From Gemmatimonadaceae bacterium (lineage in GTDB: Bacteria > Gemmatimonadota > Gemmatimonadetes > Gemmatimonadales > Gemmatimonadaceae): a stretch of 44,247 nucleotides of DNA. The DNA is taken from the NCBI GenBank assembly GCA_040882285.1, contig JBBEBQ010000010.1, forward strand, positions 408,829 to 453,075. The letters are read 5' to 3'. Positions 7,234-13,880 of the stretch are shown piece after piece (position 1 is the stretch's first letter; each line of letters opens with the position of its first letter). The position numbers were made by a program, and so were the translations under genes. Below the pieces are notes generated by a model. It made no database searches. It was not told where the DNA came from and worked only from the letters and a program-made list of their open reading frames with translations.

Positions 7234-8645
7234 CAAATGTGAATCGACCGCCCAAGCACGCCGAGCGCCGCTTCCTTTACCACCTCGGACAGCGTCGGAT
7301 GCGAATGCACCGTGATCCCGATGTCCTCCGACGAGCCGCGGTACTCGAACGCGAGCACCACTTCCTGAATCAGCTCCGATGCGTTCGCGCCGATGATGTG
7401 GCAGCCGAGCAGCTCGTCGGTCTTGGCGTCGGCGATGAACTTCACGAAGCCGCTCGTCTCGTTCATGCTGCGCGCGCGGCCGTTCGCGGAAAAGGGAAAC
7501 TTGCCGACCTTGAACTTGCGGCCGCTGTCCTTCACCTCCTGCTCGGACAGGCCGACGGTCGCGATCTCGGGCCAGGTGTACACCACCGAGGGCATCGACC
7601 TGTAATCCATGCGCGCCTTATGGCCCGCGATCACCTCCGCCGCGACGACGCCTTCCTCTTCGGCCTTGTGCGCGAGCAGCTTGCCGCCGACCGCGTCGCC
7701 GATGGCGTACACGTCCGGGAGATTGGTGCGCATCTGGCCGTCCACCACCAGCTCGCCGCGCTGACCGACGTTGAGGCCAAGCGCCTTCGCGTCGATTCCC
7801 TGAAGCGACGGCTTGCGTCCGACGGAGACGAGCACGCGGTCCGCTTCGAGCGTCTCGGTCTTGCCGTTCGCGTCTATGTCCACGAGCACGCGGTTCTTCT
7901 CGACGCGCGCGCCGGTGACCTTGGTGCCGACGCGGAGGTCGAGCCCCTGCTTGCGGAAGATCTTGTCTGCTTCCTTGACGACCTCGTGGTCGGTGCCGGG
8001 AAGAATCGTCGGCGTCAGCTCGACGACGGTCACTTTCGCGCCGAGCCTGCGCCAGACGGAGCCGAGCTCGAGTCCGATGATTCCGCCGCCGATGACGACG
8101 AGATGCTTCGGCACTTCGGCAATCCGCAGCGCGCCGTCATTGGAGAGCACGCGGTCCTCGTCGAACTTGAGAAAGGGCAGCTCAATCGGGATCGAGCCCG
8201 TCGCGATGATCACGTGCTTCGCCTGGTAGCTGGTGGTCTTGCCGTCCTCGCCCGCGACGTCCACGACGTTGCCGGCCTTCAGCGTTCCGCGTCCCTTCGC
8301 CCAGGTGATCTTGTTCTTCCGGAAGAGGAACTCGATTCCCTTGGTGTTCTGCGCGACGACGTCGTCCTTGCGCTTGAGCATCGCGGCGAGGTCCAGCTCG
8401 ACGCCGGACGTTTTCACGCCGTGCGCGGCGGCGTGCAGCCGCGCGAACTCGTAGTGCTCGGACGAAGTCAGCAGCGCCTTCGAAGGAATGCAGCCGATGT
8501 TGACGCACGTTCCGCCGAGCGTCTTCGCCTGCTCGACGCAGACGGTGGCGAGTCCGAGCTGCGCGGCGCGGATCGCGGCGACGTAGCCGCCGGGGCCGCC
8601 GCCGATGATTACTACGTCGACGGTGGACGGGGAATTGTCAGGCAT
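7233..8645 (-). CDS. lpdA: Dihydrolipoyl dehydrogenase (E3)
   Basis: The product is 470 aa, the standard length. It has the N-terminal FAD-binding motif (VVIIGGGPGGYVAA), the redox-active disulfide Cys47/Cys52 (GGTCVNIGCIPSK), a second nucleotide-binding motif for NAD (VIGGGIIGLELGSVW), the FAD motif (VYAIGDAVGG) and the C-terminal catalytic HSHPTLSE. It reoxidises the lipoyl groups of 2-oxoacid dehydrogenase complexes with NAD+. The E2 gene lies upstream on the same strand, separated by a small lipoprotein gene and a large palindrome; E1 is not in the window. No strong ribosome site precedes the ATG at 8645. Confidence 0.97.
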   Translation of the reverse strand: MPDNSPSTVDVVIIGGGPGGYVAAIRAAQLGLATVCVEQAKTLGGTCVNIGCIPSKALLTSSEHYEFARLHAAAHGVKTSGVELDLAAMLKRKDDVVAQNTKGIEFLFRKNKITWAKGRGTLKAGNVVDVAGEDGKTTSYQAKHVIIATGSIPIELPFLKFDEDRVLSNDGALRIAEVPKHLVVIGGGIIGLELGSVWRRLGAKVTVVELTPTILPGTDHEVVKEADKIFRKQGLDLRVGTKVTGARVEKNRVLVDIDANGKTETLEADRVLVSVGRKPSLQGIDAKALGLNVGQRGELVVDGQMRTNLPDVYAIGDAVGGKLLAHKAEEEGVVAAEVIAGHKARMDYRSMPSVVYTWPEIATVGLSEQEVKDSGRKFKVGKFPFSANGRARSMNETSGFVKFIADAKTDELLGCHIIGANASELIQEVVLAFEYRGSSEDIGITVHSHPTLSEVVKEAALGVLGRSIHI

Positions 8646-8674
8646 TGGAAAAAGCTAACGGCAACGGCGACAGA

Positions 8675-8787
8675 TAACTGCGAGGGGCGGGGACCGGCGT
8701 GGGGGCAACTCCTCGCACCTACGCGCTCGCTGCGCTCGCGCTAAGACGGTGCTTCGGAGTTGCCCCCACGCCGGTCCCCGCCCGGGG
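8675..8787. repeat. Palindromic element, copy 1
   Basis: Perfect 28-bp inverted arms (8685-8712 and 8756-8783) flank a 43-nt loop. A second copy lies at 35414-35527 with the same outer flanks and the same loop end (CTAAGACGG then GCTTCGGAG). It sits 18 bp past the stop of the upstream lipoprotein gene and about 30 bp before lpdA. Likely a structured RNA/terminator or a MITE/REP-like element. Confidence 0.9.
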
Positions 8788-8804
8788 TGCGCCCGCCGGT
8801 TCCT

Positions 8805-9275
8805 CTACTGCCGCCTGGCTGTGAACCGGCCGCTGACGCGGTCGCCGCCACCGGTCGGCGTCGCGACGAACGATCCGACCAGTGAGTCGCCCTCAACCCG
8901 TCCGTCGGTCGTGGTGTTCACCTCGGCGCTGCCCACCGTCGGGCTGGTGTAGGGCCCGAACGCCGTGCGCATGCCGGACTCGGTGGCGGATTCTACGCGG
9001 ATCGGGATATCGGTCGTCTGGCCGCTGAAGCGAAGCGTGCCGGTCAGATCGGGGCCCGCCGGGGTGAAGGTCATCGTCCAGGCCGAGCCGGTGTCCGATG
9101 CCGGCGCATTGAGGCGGTACGAGCGGCCGTTCCACGTCCCAGCGTACATGGACTGCGCGGGCGTCAGTGCGGGCGTGGCCGGCTCGATCGCCGCGGTGGT
9201 GTCGGTCTCGGCGTCGTCGCCGCCCTTGCATGCGACGAGCGCGAGAGCCATTGAGGCGAGAATCAATTTTTTCAT
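8805..9275 (-). CDS. Small lipoprotein, unknown function
   Basis: The product is 156 aa from the ATG at 9275, preceded at good distance by AGGAGG, the clearest Shine-Dalgarno site in the window. The N-terminus is a lipoprotein signal (MKKLILASMALALVAC, lipobox Cys16), followed by an acidic/Thr/Ala/Pro linker. The remaining ~115 residues look like a compact beta-barrel or lipocalin-like sheet (YAGTWNGRSYRL, WTMTFTPAGPDLTGTLRF, GDRVSGRFTARR). The family is not recognised. It lies between sucB and lpdA on the same strand, probably in one transcription unit, though a role in that complex is unlikely for an exported protein. Confidence 0.75.
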   Translation of the reverse strand: MKKLILASMALALVACKGGDDAETDTTAAIEPATPALTPAQSMYAGTWNGRSYRLNAPASDTGSAWTMTFTPAGPDLTGTLRFSGQTTDIPIRVESATESGMRTAFGPYTSPTVGSAEVNTTTDGRVEGDSLVGSFVATPTGGGDRVSGRFTARRQ

Positions 9276-9313
9276 GCAGCCTCCTGTGGGGGAAAACGGT
9301 GAATCCGAATCAA

Positions 9314-10603
9314 TCAGTCCACCAGCATCGCCGCGGGGTCTTCCATCAGCTCCTTGAGCCGTACGAGGAAAAGCACGGAGTGCTGTCCGTCCACGATGCG
9401 GTGGTCGTACGACAGCGCGACGTACATCATCGGGCGCGCCTCGATCTTCCCGTCGATCACGACAGGCCGGTCCTGGATCTTGTGCAGCCCGAGAATGCCC
9501 ACCTGCGGGTAGTTGATGATCGGCGTGGACACCAGTGAGCCGAAGACGCCGCCGTTGGTGATGGTGAACGTTCCGCCGGTAAGGTCGTCCATCGTCAGCT
9601 TGCCGTCGCGCGCGCGCTTGGCGACGTCGGCGATGCCGCGCGCGATCTGGATCATCCCTTTGCTGTCGGCGTCCTTCACGTTCGGGACGACGAGCCCCTG
9701 GTCGGACGCGACCGCGATCCCCATGTGCACGTAGTGCTTGTACAAAATGCTGTCGCCGTCGAGCTGCGCGTTGATGTTCGGGAAGCTCTTCAGCGCGAGA
9801 CACGCGGCCTTCACGAAGAACGGCATGAACGAGAGCTTGACGCCGTGCTCCTTTTCCGTGCGCTCCTTCAGTCGATCGCGCAGCGACATGACGGCGGTCA
9901 TGTCGATCTCGTTGAACGTGGTCAGGTGCGCGGTCGAGTGCTGGCTCTCGAGCAGGTGCTCGGCGATCCGCTTGCGCCGCGTCGACATCTTTTCGCGTGT
10001 CTCGCGAGAGCCGTCGGTGGCTGGTGTCTGTGTGCGGGCGCCCCGATCCGGGCCGACTGCAGCGGCTAGCTTGGCTCCCTGCGGCGCCTGCTGCGCAGTC
10101 GCCTTGGTCGCCGAAGACGCCGCCTCCGTCGATCCGGCATCGGGGCGCCCCTCGGGCACGGTGCCGGCCGCGGTTCCGGCGCGGGCAGCCTCGAGAACAT
10201 CAGGCTTGCTCACGACGCCGCCGCGCCCTGTTCCTTGAACCGCACTGATGTCGACCCCGGACTCGTCGGCAACGCGGCGCGCGGCGGGCGAGGATTTCAT
10301 TTCGGCAGCCGGCGCGGGCGGCGCTTCGGCTTTGGACGGGGCGGCGGCGGGCGCGGTACTCTCGGTCTTCGTGTCGTCGATCTCGCCCAGGACTTCGTTC
10401 ACCTTCACGACGTCGCCTTCCTTCTTGGCGTGTCGAGCGACGACCCCGGCTTTCAGCGCCGGGACCTCGACGGTGATCTTGTCCGTCTCCAGCTCCACCA
10501 CGGTGTCGCCGGCCGCGACGGCTTCGCCTTCCTGCTTGGTCCAGCGCGAGACGGTCGCTTCCACGATGGATTCGCCGAGCGGCGGGACTTTAAGCGAGAT
10601 CAT
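9314..10603 (-). CDS. sucB: Dihydrolipoyllysine succinyltransferase, 2-oxoglutarate dehydrogenase E2
   Basis: The product is 429 aa from the ATG at 10603 (MISLKVPPLGESI). Residues 1-76 form the lipoyl domain with Lys42 in ELETDKITVEV. A Pro/Ala linker leads to the E3/E1-binding domain (SPAARRVADESGVDISAVQGTGRGG), then a second long linker, and the catalytic domain of ~230 residues with a C-terminal SYDHRIVDGQHSV containing the CoA-transfer His and Asp. The catalytic sequence is of the succinyltransferase type (MSTRRKRIAEHLLESQHSTA, FMPFFVKAACLALK). It transfers succinyl from lipoate to CoA in the TCA cycle. lpdA follows on the same strand. No Shine-Dalgarno is apparent. Confidence 0.93.
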   Translation of the reverse strand: MISLKVPPLGESIVEATVSRWTKQEGEAVAAGDTVVELETDKITVEVPALKAGVVARHAKKEGDVVKVNEVLGEIDDTKTESTAPAAAPSKAEAPPAPAAEMKSSPAARRVADESGVDISAVQGTGRGGVVSKPDVLEAARAGTAAGTVPEGRPDAGSTEAASSATKATAQQAPQGAKLAAAVGPDRGARTQTPATDGSRETREKMSTRRKRIAEHLLESQHSTAHLTTFNEIDMTAVMSLRDRLKERTEKEHGVKLSFMPFFVKAACLALKSFPNINAQLDGDSILYKHYVHMGIAVASDQGLVVPNVKDADSKGMIQIARGIADVAKRARDGKLTMDDLTGGTFTITNGGVFGSLVSTPIINYPQVGILGLHKIQDRPVVIDGKIEARPMMYVALSYDHRIVDGQHSVLFLVRLKELMEDPAAMLVD

Positions 10604-10653
10604 GCGTTCAGTGCCGGAGTGCGGGAAACCGAAGAGGGCCGTAAACTTCACCG

Positions 10654-10695
10654 AGCCAACAGCCAACAGCCAACAGCCAATAGCCAACAGCCAAC
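10654..10695. repeat. Heptanucleotide array, AGCCAAC x6
   Basis: Six in-phase 7-bp units, five AGCCAAC and one AGCCAAT. It fills the spacer between the divergent sucB and MDR oxidoreductase genes, so it lies in or beside both promoters. Confidence 0.95.
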
Positions 10696-10726
10696 AGCTT
10701 CGTTTCAAAATATAGCCGCAAGCAAA

Positions 10727-11773
10727 GTGCGAGCACTCACGATATCCACTCACGGCGGGCTCGACTCGCTCGAGTACCGTACGGACCTGCCGGTGCCGGA
10801 GCCCGGACCGGGGCAGCTCCGCGTCCGCGTGCGCGCGGCGGCCCTCAATCATCTCGACATCTGGATGCTCGGCGGTCTGCCGGGCGTCACGATCCAGCCG
10901 CCGTGGACGCTCGGCGCCGACGCGTGCGGCGTGGTGGACAAGCTCGGTAAGGACACGGCGGATGCAGCCGCCAACGTCGGTGACTACGTCGTCATCAACC
11001 CCGGCATCAGCTGCCGGCGCTGCGAGTTCTGCCTGCGCGGCGAGCATTCACTGTGCGTGAAGTTCGGGCTGCTCGGCGAGCACCTTCCCGGAACGCTCGC
11101 GGAATACGTGATCGTGCCCGCGACCAACGTGCGCGCCATACCGGCCGAGACTCAGCCCGAGATTGCGGCGGCGTTCACGCTCGCGACGATTACCGCGTGG
11201 CGCATGATCGTGTCGCGCGCGCAAGTGCAGGCGGGAGAGACGGTGCTCATCTGGGGGATCGGCGGCGGCGTCGCGATCGCGGCGCTGCAGATCGCCAAGC
11301 TGCGCGGGGCGACGGTGTGGGTGACCTCGAGCAGCGACGCCAAGCTCGCGCGCGCCCGCGAGCTCGGCGCGGACAAGGCGCTCAATCACGCGGCGGTGGA
11401 CGTCGCGGCCGAAGTCCGCGCGCTCACCGGCAAGCGCGGCGTGGACGTGGTCGTGGACGACGTCGGGCCGGCGACGTGGGAGAAATCGCTCGGCTCGCTG
11501 GCGAAGTCCGGACGGCTCGTCACGTGCGGCGCGACTTCGGGTCCGAAAGTCGAGACCGACGTGCGCAAGCTGTTCTGGAACCAGTGGACGATCCTCGGCT
11601 CGACGATGGGCAGCGACGCCGAGTTCGACGCGATCGTCGGCGAGCTGGCGCAGGGACGGCTCCTGCCGCCGGTAGACAGCGTGTTCGACCTGGAAGACGG
11701 ACGCGCGGCGTTCGAGCGGCTCCAGACGGCCGGCCGGTTCGGAAAGGTCGTAGTGCGTATCTCTAATGAATGA
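10727..11773 (+). CDS. Zinc-type medium-chain dehydrogenase/reductase
   Basis: The product is 348 aa from a GTG at 10727 (VRALTISTHGG); longer frames run through the repeat. The N-terminal GroES-like domain has the structural-zinc four-Cys lobe (CRRCEFCLRGEHSLC). The catalytic-zinc GHE motif is replaced by LGADACGVV, as in alcohol-dehydrogenase-like quinone or enoyl reductases. The Rossmann domain has GETVLIWGIGGGVAIAALQIAK, then the GKRGVDVVVDDVG strand. It is likely an NADPH-dependent oxidoreductase; the substrate is unknown. The zinc-ribbon gene overlaps its 3' end by 8 bp. Confidence 0.88.
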   Translation: MRALTISTHGGLDSLEYRTDLPVPEPGPGQLRVRVRAAALNHLDIWMLGGLPGVTIQPPWTLGADACGVVDKLGKDTADAAANVGDYVVINPGISCRRCEFCLRGEHSLCVKFGLLGEHLPGTLAEYVIVPATNVRAIPAETQPEIAAAFTLATITAWRMIVSRAQVQAGETVLIWGIGGGVAIAALQIAKLRGATVWVTSSSDAKLARARELGADKALNHAAVDVAAEVRALTGKRGVDVVVDDVGPATWEKSLGSLAKSGRLVTCGATSGPKVETDVRKLFWNQWTILGSTMGSDAEFDAIVGELAQGRLLPPVDSVFDLEDGRAAFERLQTAGRFGKVVVRISNE

Positions 11774-12005
11774 AGAGCAGGCGGGTGGCGAAGCGCAGTA
11801 CACCGCGGCGGAGGTGGACCAGATCCGCCGCGCATGGTCGGGCGAGCACCCACCCGACTGCCCGCGGTGCGGCTCCAGGCTGACCCGGCGGCGGATCGGC
11901 GGGGGATCGTTCGGCCTCGGCTACGCCCGGCGGCGGGAGTGGCTGATCTGCCCGGGGTGCAAGCGGAGCGCGCTGTTCGACTTGAAGCGGGGGACCAGGA
12001 ACTAG
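11766..12005 (+). CDS. Small zinc-ribbon protein
   Basis: The product is 79 aa, with a pair of CxxC knuckles (CPRCG at ~33-37 and CPGCK at ~63-67) separated by a basic, Gly-rich stretch. This is a zinc ribbon with no enzymatic domain; nucleic-acid or protein binding is only a guess. The start overlaps the MDR gene by 8 bp, so the two are probably translated in a coupled way. The TAG stop is followed directly by a TGACTAG hairpin. Confidence 0.7.
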   Translation: MNEEQAGGEAQYTAAEVDQIRRAWSGEHPPDCPRCGSRLTRRRIGGGSFGLGYARRREWLICPGCKRSALFDLKRGTRN

Positions 12006-12034
12006 GTGACTAGTGTCACAAGTCACTAGTCACC
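12005..12034. repeat. TGACTAG-type inverted repeat (hairpin)
   Basis: Perfect 11-bp arms (12005-12015 and 12024-12034) surround an 8-nt loop, built from one TGACTAG unit and its reverse complement. The left arm starts in the stop codon of the zinc-ribbon gene and an A-run follows the right arm. It may act as a weak terminator or mRNA-end hairpin. Confidence 0.85.
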
Positions 12035-12058
12035 AAAACGTGCTAATTTCATCGACAC

Positions 12059-12901
12059 ATGCAACATTCCTTCGCGCAGCTAACAGACACCTTCCCCAGC
12101 CAGCTTCCCGACGTCGAGCCGGTGGGCTTCGCGGAGCGGCTGCGCTACAGTCTGGAGCAGCTGTACCAGTACGTGCCCGCGCTGTTCGGCGCGCTGGTCA
12201 TTCTCTTCGCGACGTATCTGCTCGCGCGACTGGCGGAGAAGGGACTCGAGCGGCTCCTGCGAAAGATCCACTTCAACCGCCTGCTCGAGCGCGGCGGCGT
12301 GATGCAGGCGGTCGAGCGATCGGGGTCGCATCTCAACCCGACGCGGGTCACGGCGCACGTCGTCTTCTGGTTCATCATGTTCCTGGGGATGCTCGTCGCC
12401 GCGAACGCGCTCGGCCTCGAGTCGCTGGCGAACGTGTTCTCGCAGCTCGTCAGCTACATCCCGAGCGTGATCGCGGCGATCGCTATCATCATCATCGGCA
12501 TCGTGCTCGGCAGCTTCGTCGGCGGGCTGATCATGGCGTCGGCGGGCGGACTCCACGGCGGCCCGACGCTCGCGCGCGTCGGGAAGGCGGGAGTGGTGCT
12601 GCTCGCGGTGTTCATGGCGCTGCAGGAGCTGGGGATCGCGACCGAAATCGTCACGACCGCGTTCGCGCTGCTGTTCGGCGCGGTGTCGCTGGCGCTTGCA
12701 CTGTCGTTCGGGCTCGGCAACCGCGAGCTGGCCGGCGAGATCACGCGCGAGTGGTACAACCGGTACCGGGCGGAGCGCGAGGCGATCGACCGGGAGAACG
12801 CGGAGCTGGACCGGGAGGAGGAGATGGAGTTTGGGACGTATACGGGTCAGCATTCCGCGCCCCGCTATGGAGATGAGCAGGGGGATGAGACCGGGGGATG
12901 A
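12059..12901 (+). CDS. CmpX-like conserved TM-helix membrane protein (mechanosensitive channel-related)
   Basis: The product is 280 aa. Hydrophobic segments lie at about residues 40-60, 100-120, 135-165, 175-193 and 200-220. Repeated amphipathic/TM patterns (VRVGKAGVVLLAVFMALQELGI-like and FGAVSLALALSFGLGNRELAG) match the conserved TM-helix repeat of CmpX and related MscS-superfamily proteins. The MscS beta domain is absent. The C-terminal ~60 residues are highly charged and probably cytoplasmic. CmpX-type proteins are linked to envelope stress and c-di-GMP in pseudomonads; the role here is unknown. A CTGCGTG heptamer array follows 17 bp after the stop. Confidence 0.8.
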   Translation: MQHSFAQLTDTFPSQLPDVEPVGFAERLRYSLEQLYQYVPALFGALVILFATYLLARLAEKGLERLLRKIHFNRLLERGGVMQAVERSGSHLNPTRVTAHVVFWFIMFLGMLVAANALGLESLANVFSQLVSYIPSVIAAIAIIIIGIVLGSFVGGLIMASAGGLHGGPTLARVGKAGVVLLAVFMALQELGIATEIVTTAFALLFGAVSLALALSFGLGNRELAGEITREWYNRYRAEREAIDRENAELDREEEMEFGTYTGQHSAPRYGDEQGDETGG

Positions 12902-12918
12902 TTTGGCGGGGAAAAACG

Positions 12919-12967
12919 CTGCGTGCTGCGTGCTGCGTGCTGCGTGCTGCGTGCTGCGTGCTGCGTC
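12919..12967. repeat. Heptanucleotide array, CTGCGTG x7
   Basis: Six perfect CTGCGTG units and one CTGCGTC, all in phase. It lies between the CmpX-like gene and the TauE/SafE gene. Confidence 0.97.
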
Positions 12968-13010
12968 CTCGCGGGTAACGGTGAGTAGTTGACCTTTCGT
13001 CATTCAGCCG

Positions 13011-13739
13011 CTGGGTACTGAACAGCTTCTCCTTTTCGTCCTTGCGGTCGCATCCGGGGCGACGGCGACGGTAGCGGGGTTCGGAATTGGCAGCGTCCTT
13101 ACGCCGTTCCTCGCGCTCAGGATTGGGACACCCCTCGCCGTTGCCGCCGTAGCGCTACCACACGCATTGGCCGCGGGATTTCGACTCACATTACTGTGGA
13201 CTGAAGTTGACTGGGCCGTGCTCAAGCGGTTCGGGATCGCGAGCGCGGTGGGATCGCTCGTTGGCGCGCTGCTGCAGCCGATGTTTGGATTGCGCGGGCT
13301 CACGCTCGTGCTCGGCGCGCTGCTCGTGCTCACGGCGATCGTCACGATCACGGGCTGGCTCGAGGCGCGCGCGTTTCCGCGCGAAGTCGCGTACGGGCTC
13401 GGCGGAGTCTCCGGCTTGTTCGGCGGGCTCGTGGGCAATCAGGGAGGCGTGCGATCCGGCGCGCTGCTCGCTTTTGATCTCTCGCCGCGCGCGTTCGTCG
13501 CGACGGGCACTGCGTCGGCGGTGCTGGTGGATCTCGCGCGGACGCCGGTGTACCTCTGGCGCGCGGGGGGCGAGCTCGGCGAGCTGCTGCCGACGATCGC
13601 GGTGATGGCAGTCGGCGTGCTTTTAGGAACGCTCGCGGGGGAGCGGTTTCTCCGTCGGTTGCCGAAGAAGACGTTCAGGAAAGTGGTGGCGATCGCTGTC
13701 GGATTGGTGGGGATCTGGTTGATCGTGAGCGAGCTGTAG
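13011..13739 (+). CDS. TauE/SafE family membrane permease (non-standard start)
   Basis: The frame is open from a stop at 12990. The conserved first segments (LLLFVLAVASGATATVAGFG, IGSVLTPFLAL, AVAAVALPHALAAGF) are encoded upstream of the first ATG/GTG/TTG, a TTG at 13167. Using that TTG would remove the first TauE repeat. Only CTG at 13011 or ATT at 13002 can serve as start, so the coordinates use CTG (242 aa). About seven TM helices and two related halves (VAGFGIGSVLTP; GLVGNQGGVRSGALLAF) fit the TauE/SafE family of sulfite/sulfonate-type anion exporters. Substrate unknown. If a sequencing error hides a normal start, the gene could begin slightly earlier. Confidence 0.8.
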   Translation: MGTEQLLLFVLAVASGATATVAGFGIGSVLTPFLALRIGTPLAVAAVALPHALAAGFRLTLLWTEVDWAVLKRFGIASAVGSLVGALLQPMFGLRGLTLVLGALLVLTAIVTITGWLEARAFPREVAYGLGGVSGLFGGLVGNQGGVRSGALLAFDLSPRAFVATGTASAVLVDLARTPVYLWRAGGELGELLPTIAVMAVGVLLGTLAGERFLRRLPKKTFRKVVAIAVGLVGIWLIVSEL

Positions 13740-13741
13740 GA

Positions 13742-13756
13742 CAAGAACAGTTCTTG
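13742..13756. promoter_or_regulatory. Perfect 7-bp-arm palindrome upstream of the kinase array
   Basis: CAAGAAC-A-GTTCTTG lies 3 bp after the TauE/SafE stop and 125 bp upstream of the first kinase. It could be an operator for the kinase array or the end of the preceding transcript. Other weak symmetries lie at 13824-13841 and 13858-13874, next to the kinase ATG. No convincing -35/-10 pair was found in the 141-bp spacer. Confidence 0.4.
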
Positions 13757-13880
13757 ACGAGTAGGCCGAAGGCTTGCCGAGAACGCCGCTCCAGGTGTGC
13801 GACTGGATTTCTTAAGCCTAATCCCTGGAGCCTGCTCCGGGCTCGCTCAACCCAGTACCAAACCGTAGTTTTGGCGCGGC

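Noticed and set aside
7029-8744. 571-codon open frame on the plus strand opposite lpdA
   Set aside because: It mirrors the lpdA coding strand; the minus-strand frame has all dihydrolipoyl dehydrogenase motifs. Long antisense frames are common at this GC content.
8675-8787. tRNA or known riboswitch in the palindrome
   Set aside because: No cloverleaf, no CCA-type end, and no match to a riboswitch class that I recognise; a simple long hairpin fits better.
12013-12876. 287-codon frame overlapping the CmpX-like gene
   Set aside because: Arg/Gly/Ala-rich out-of-frame translation; the alternative frame has clear TM helices and the family pattern.
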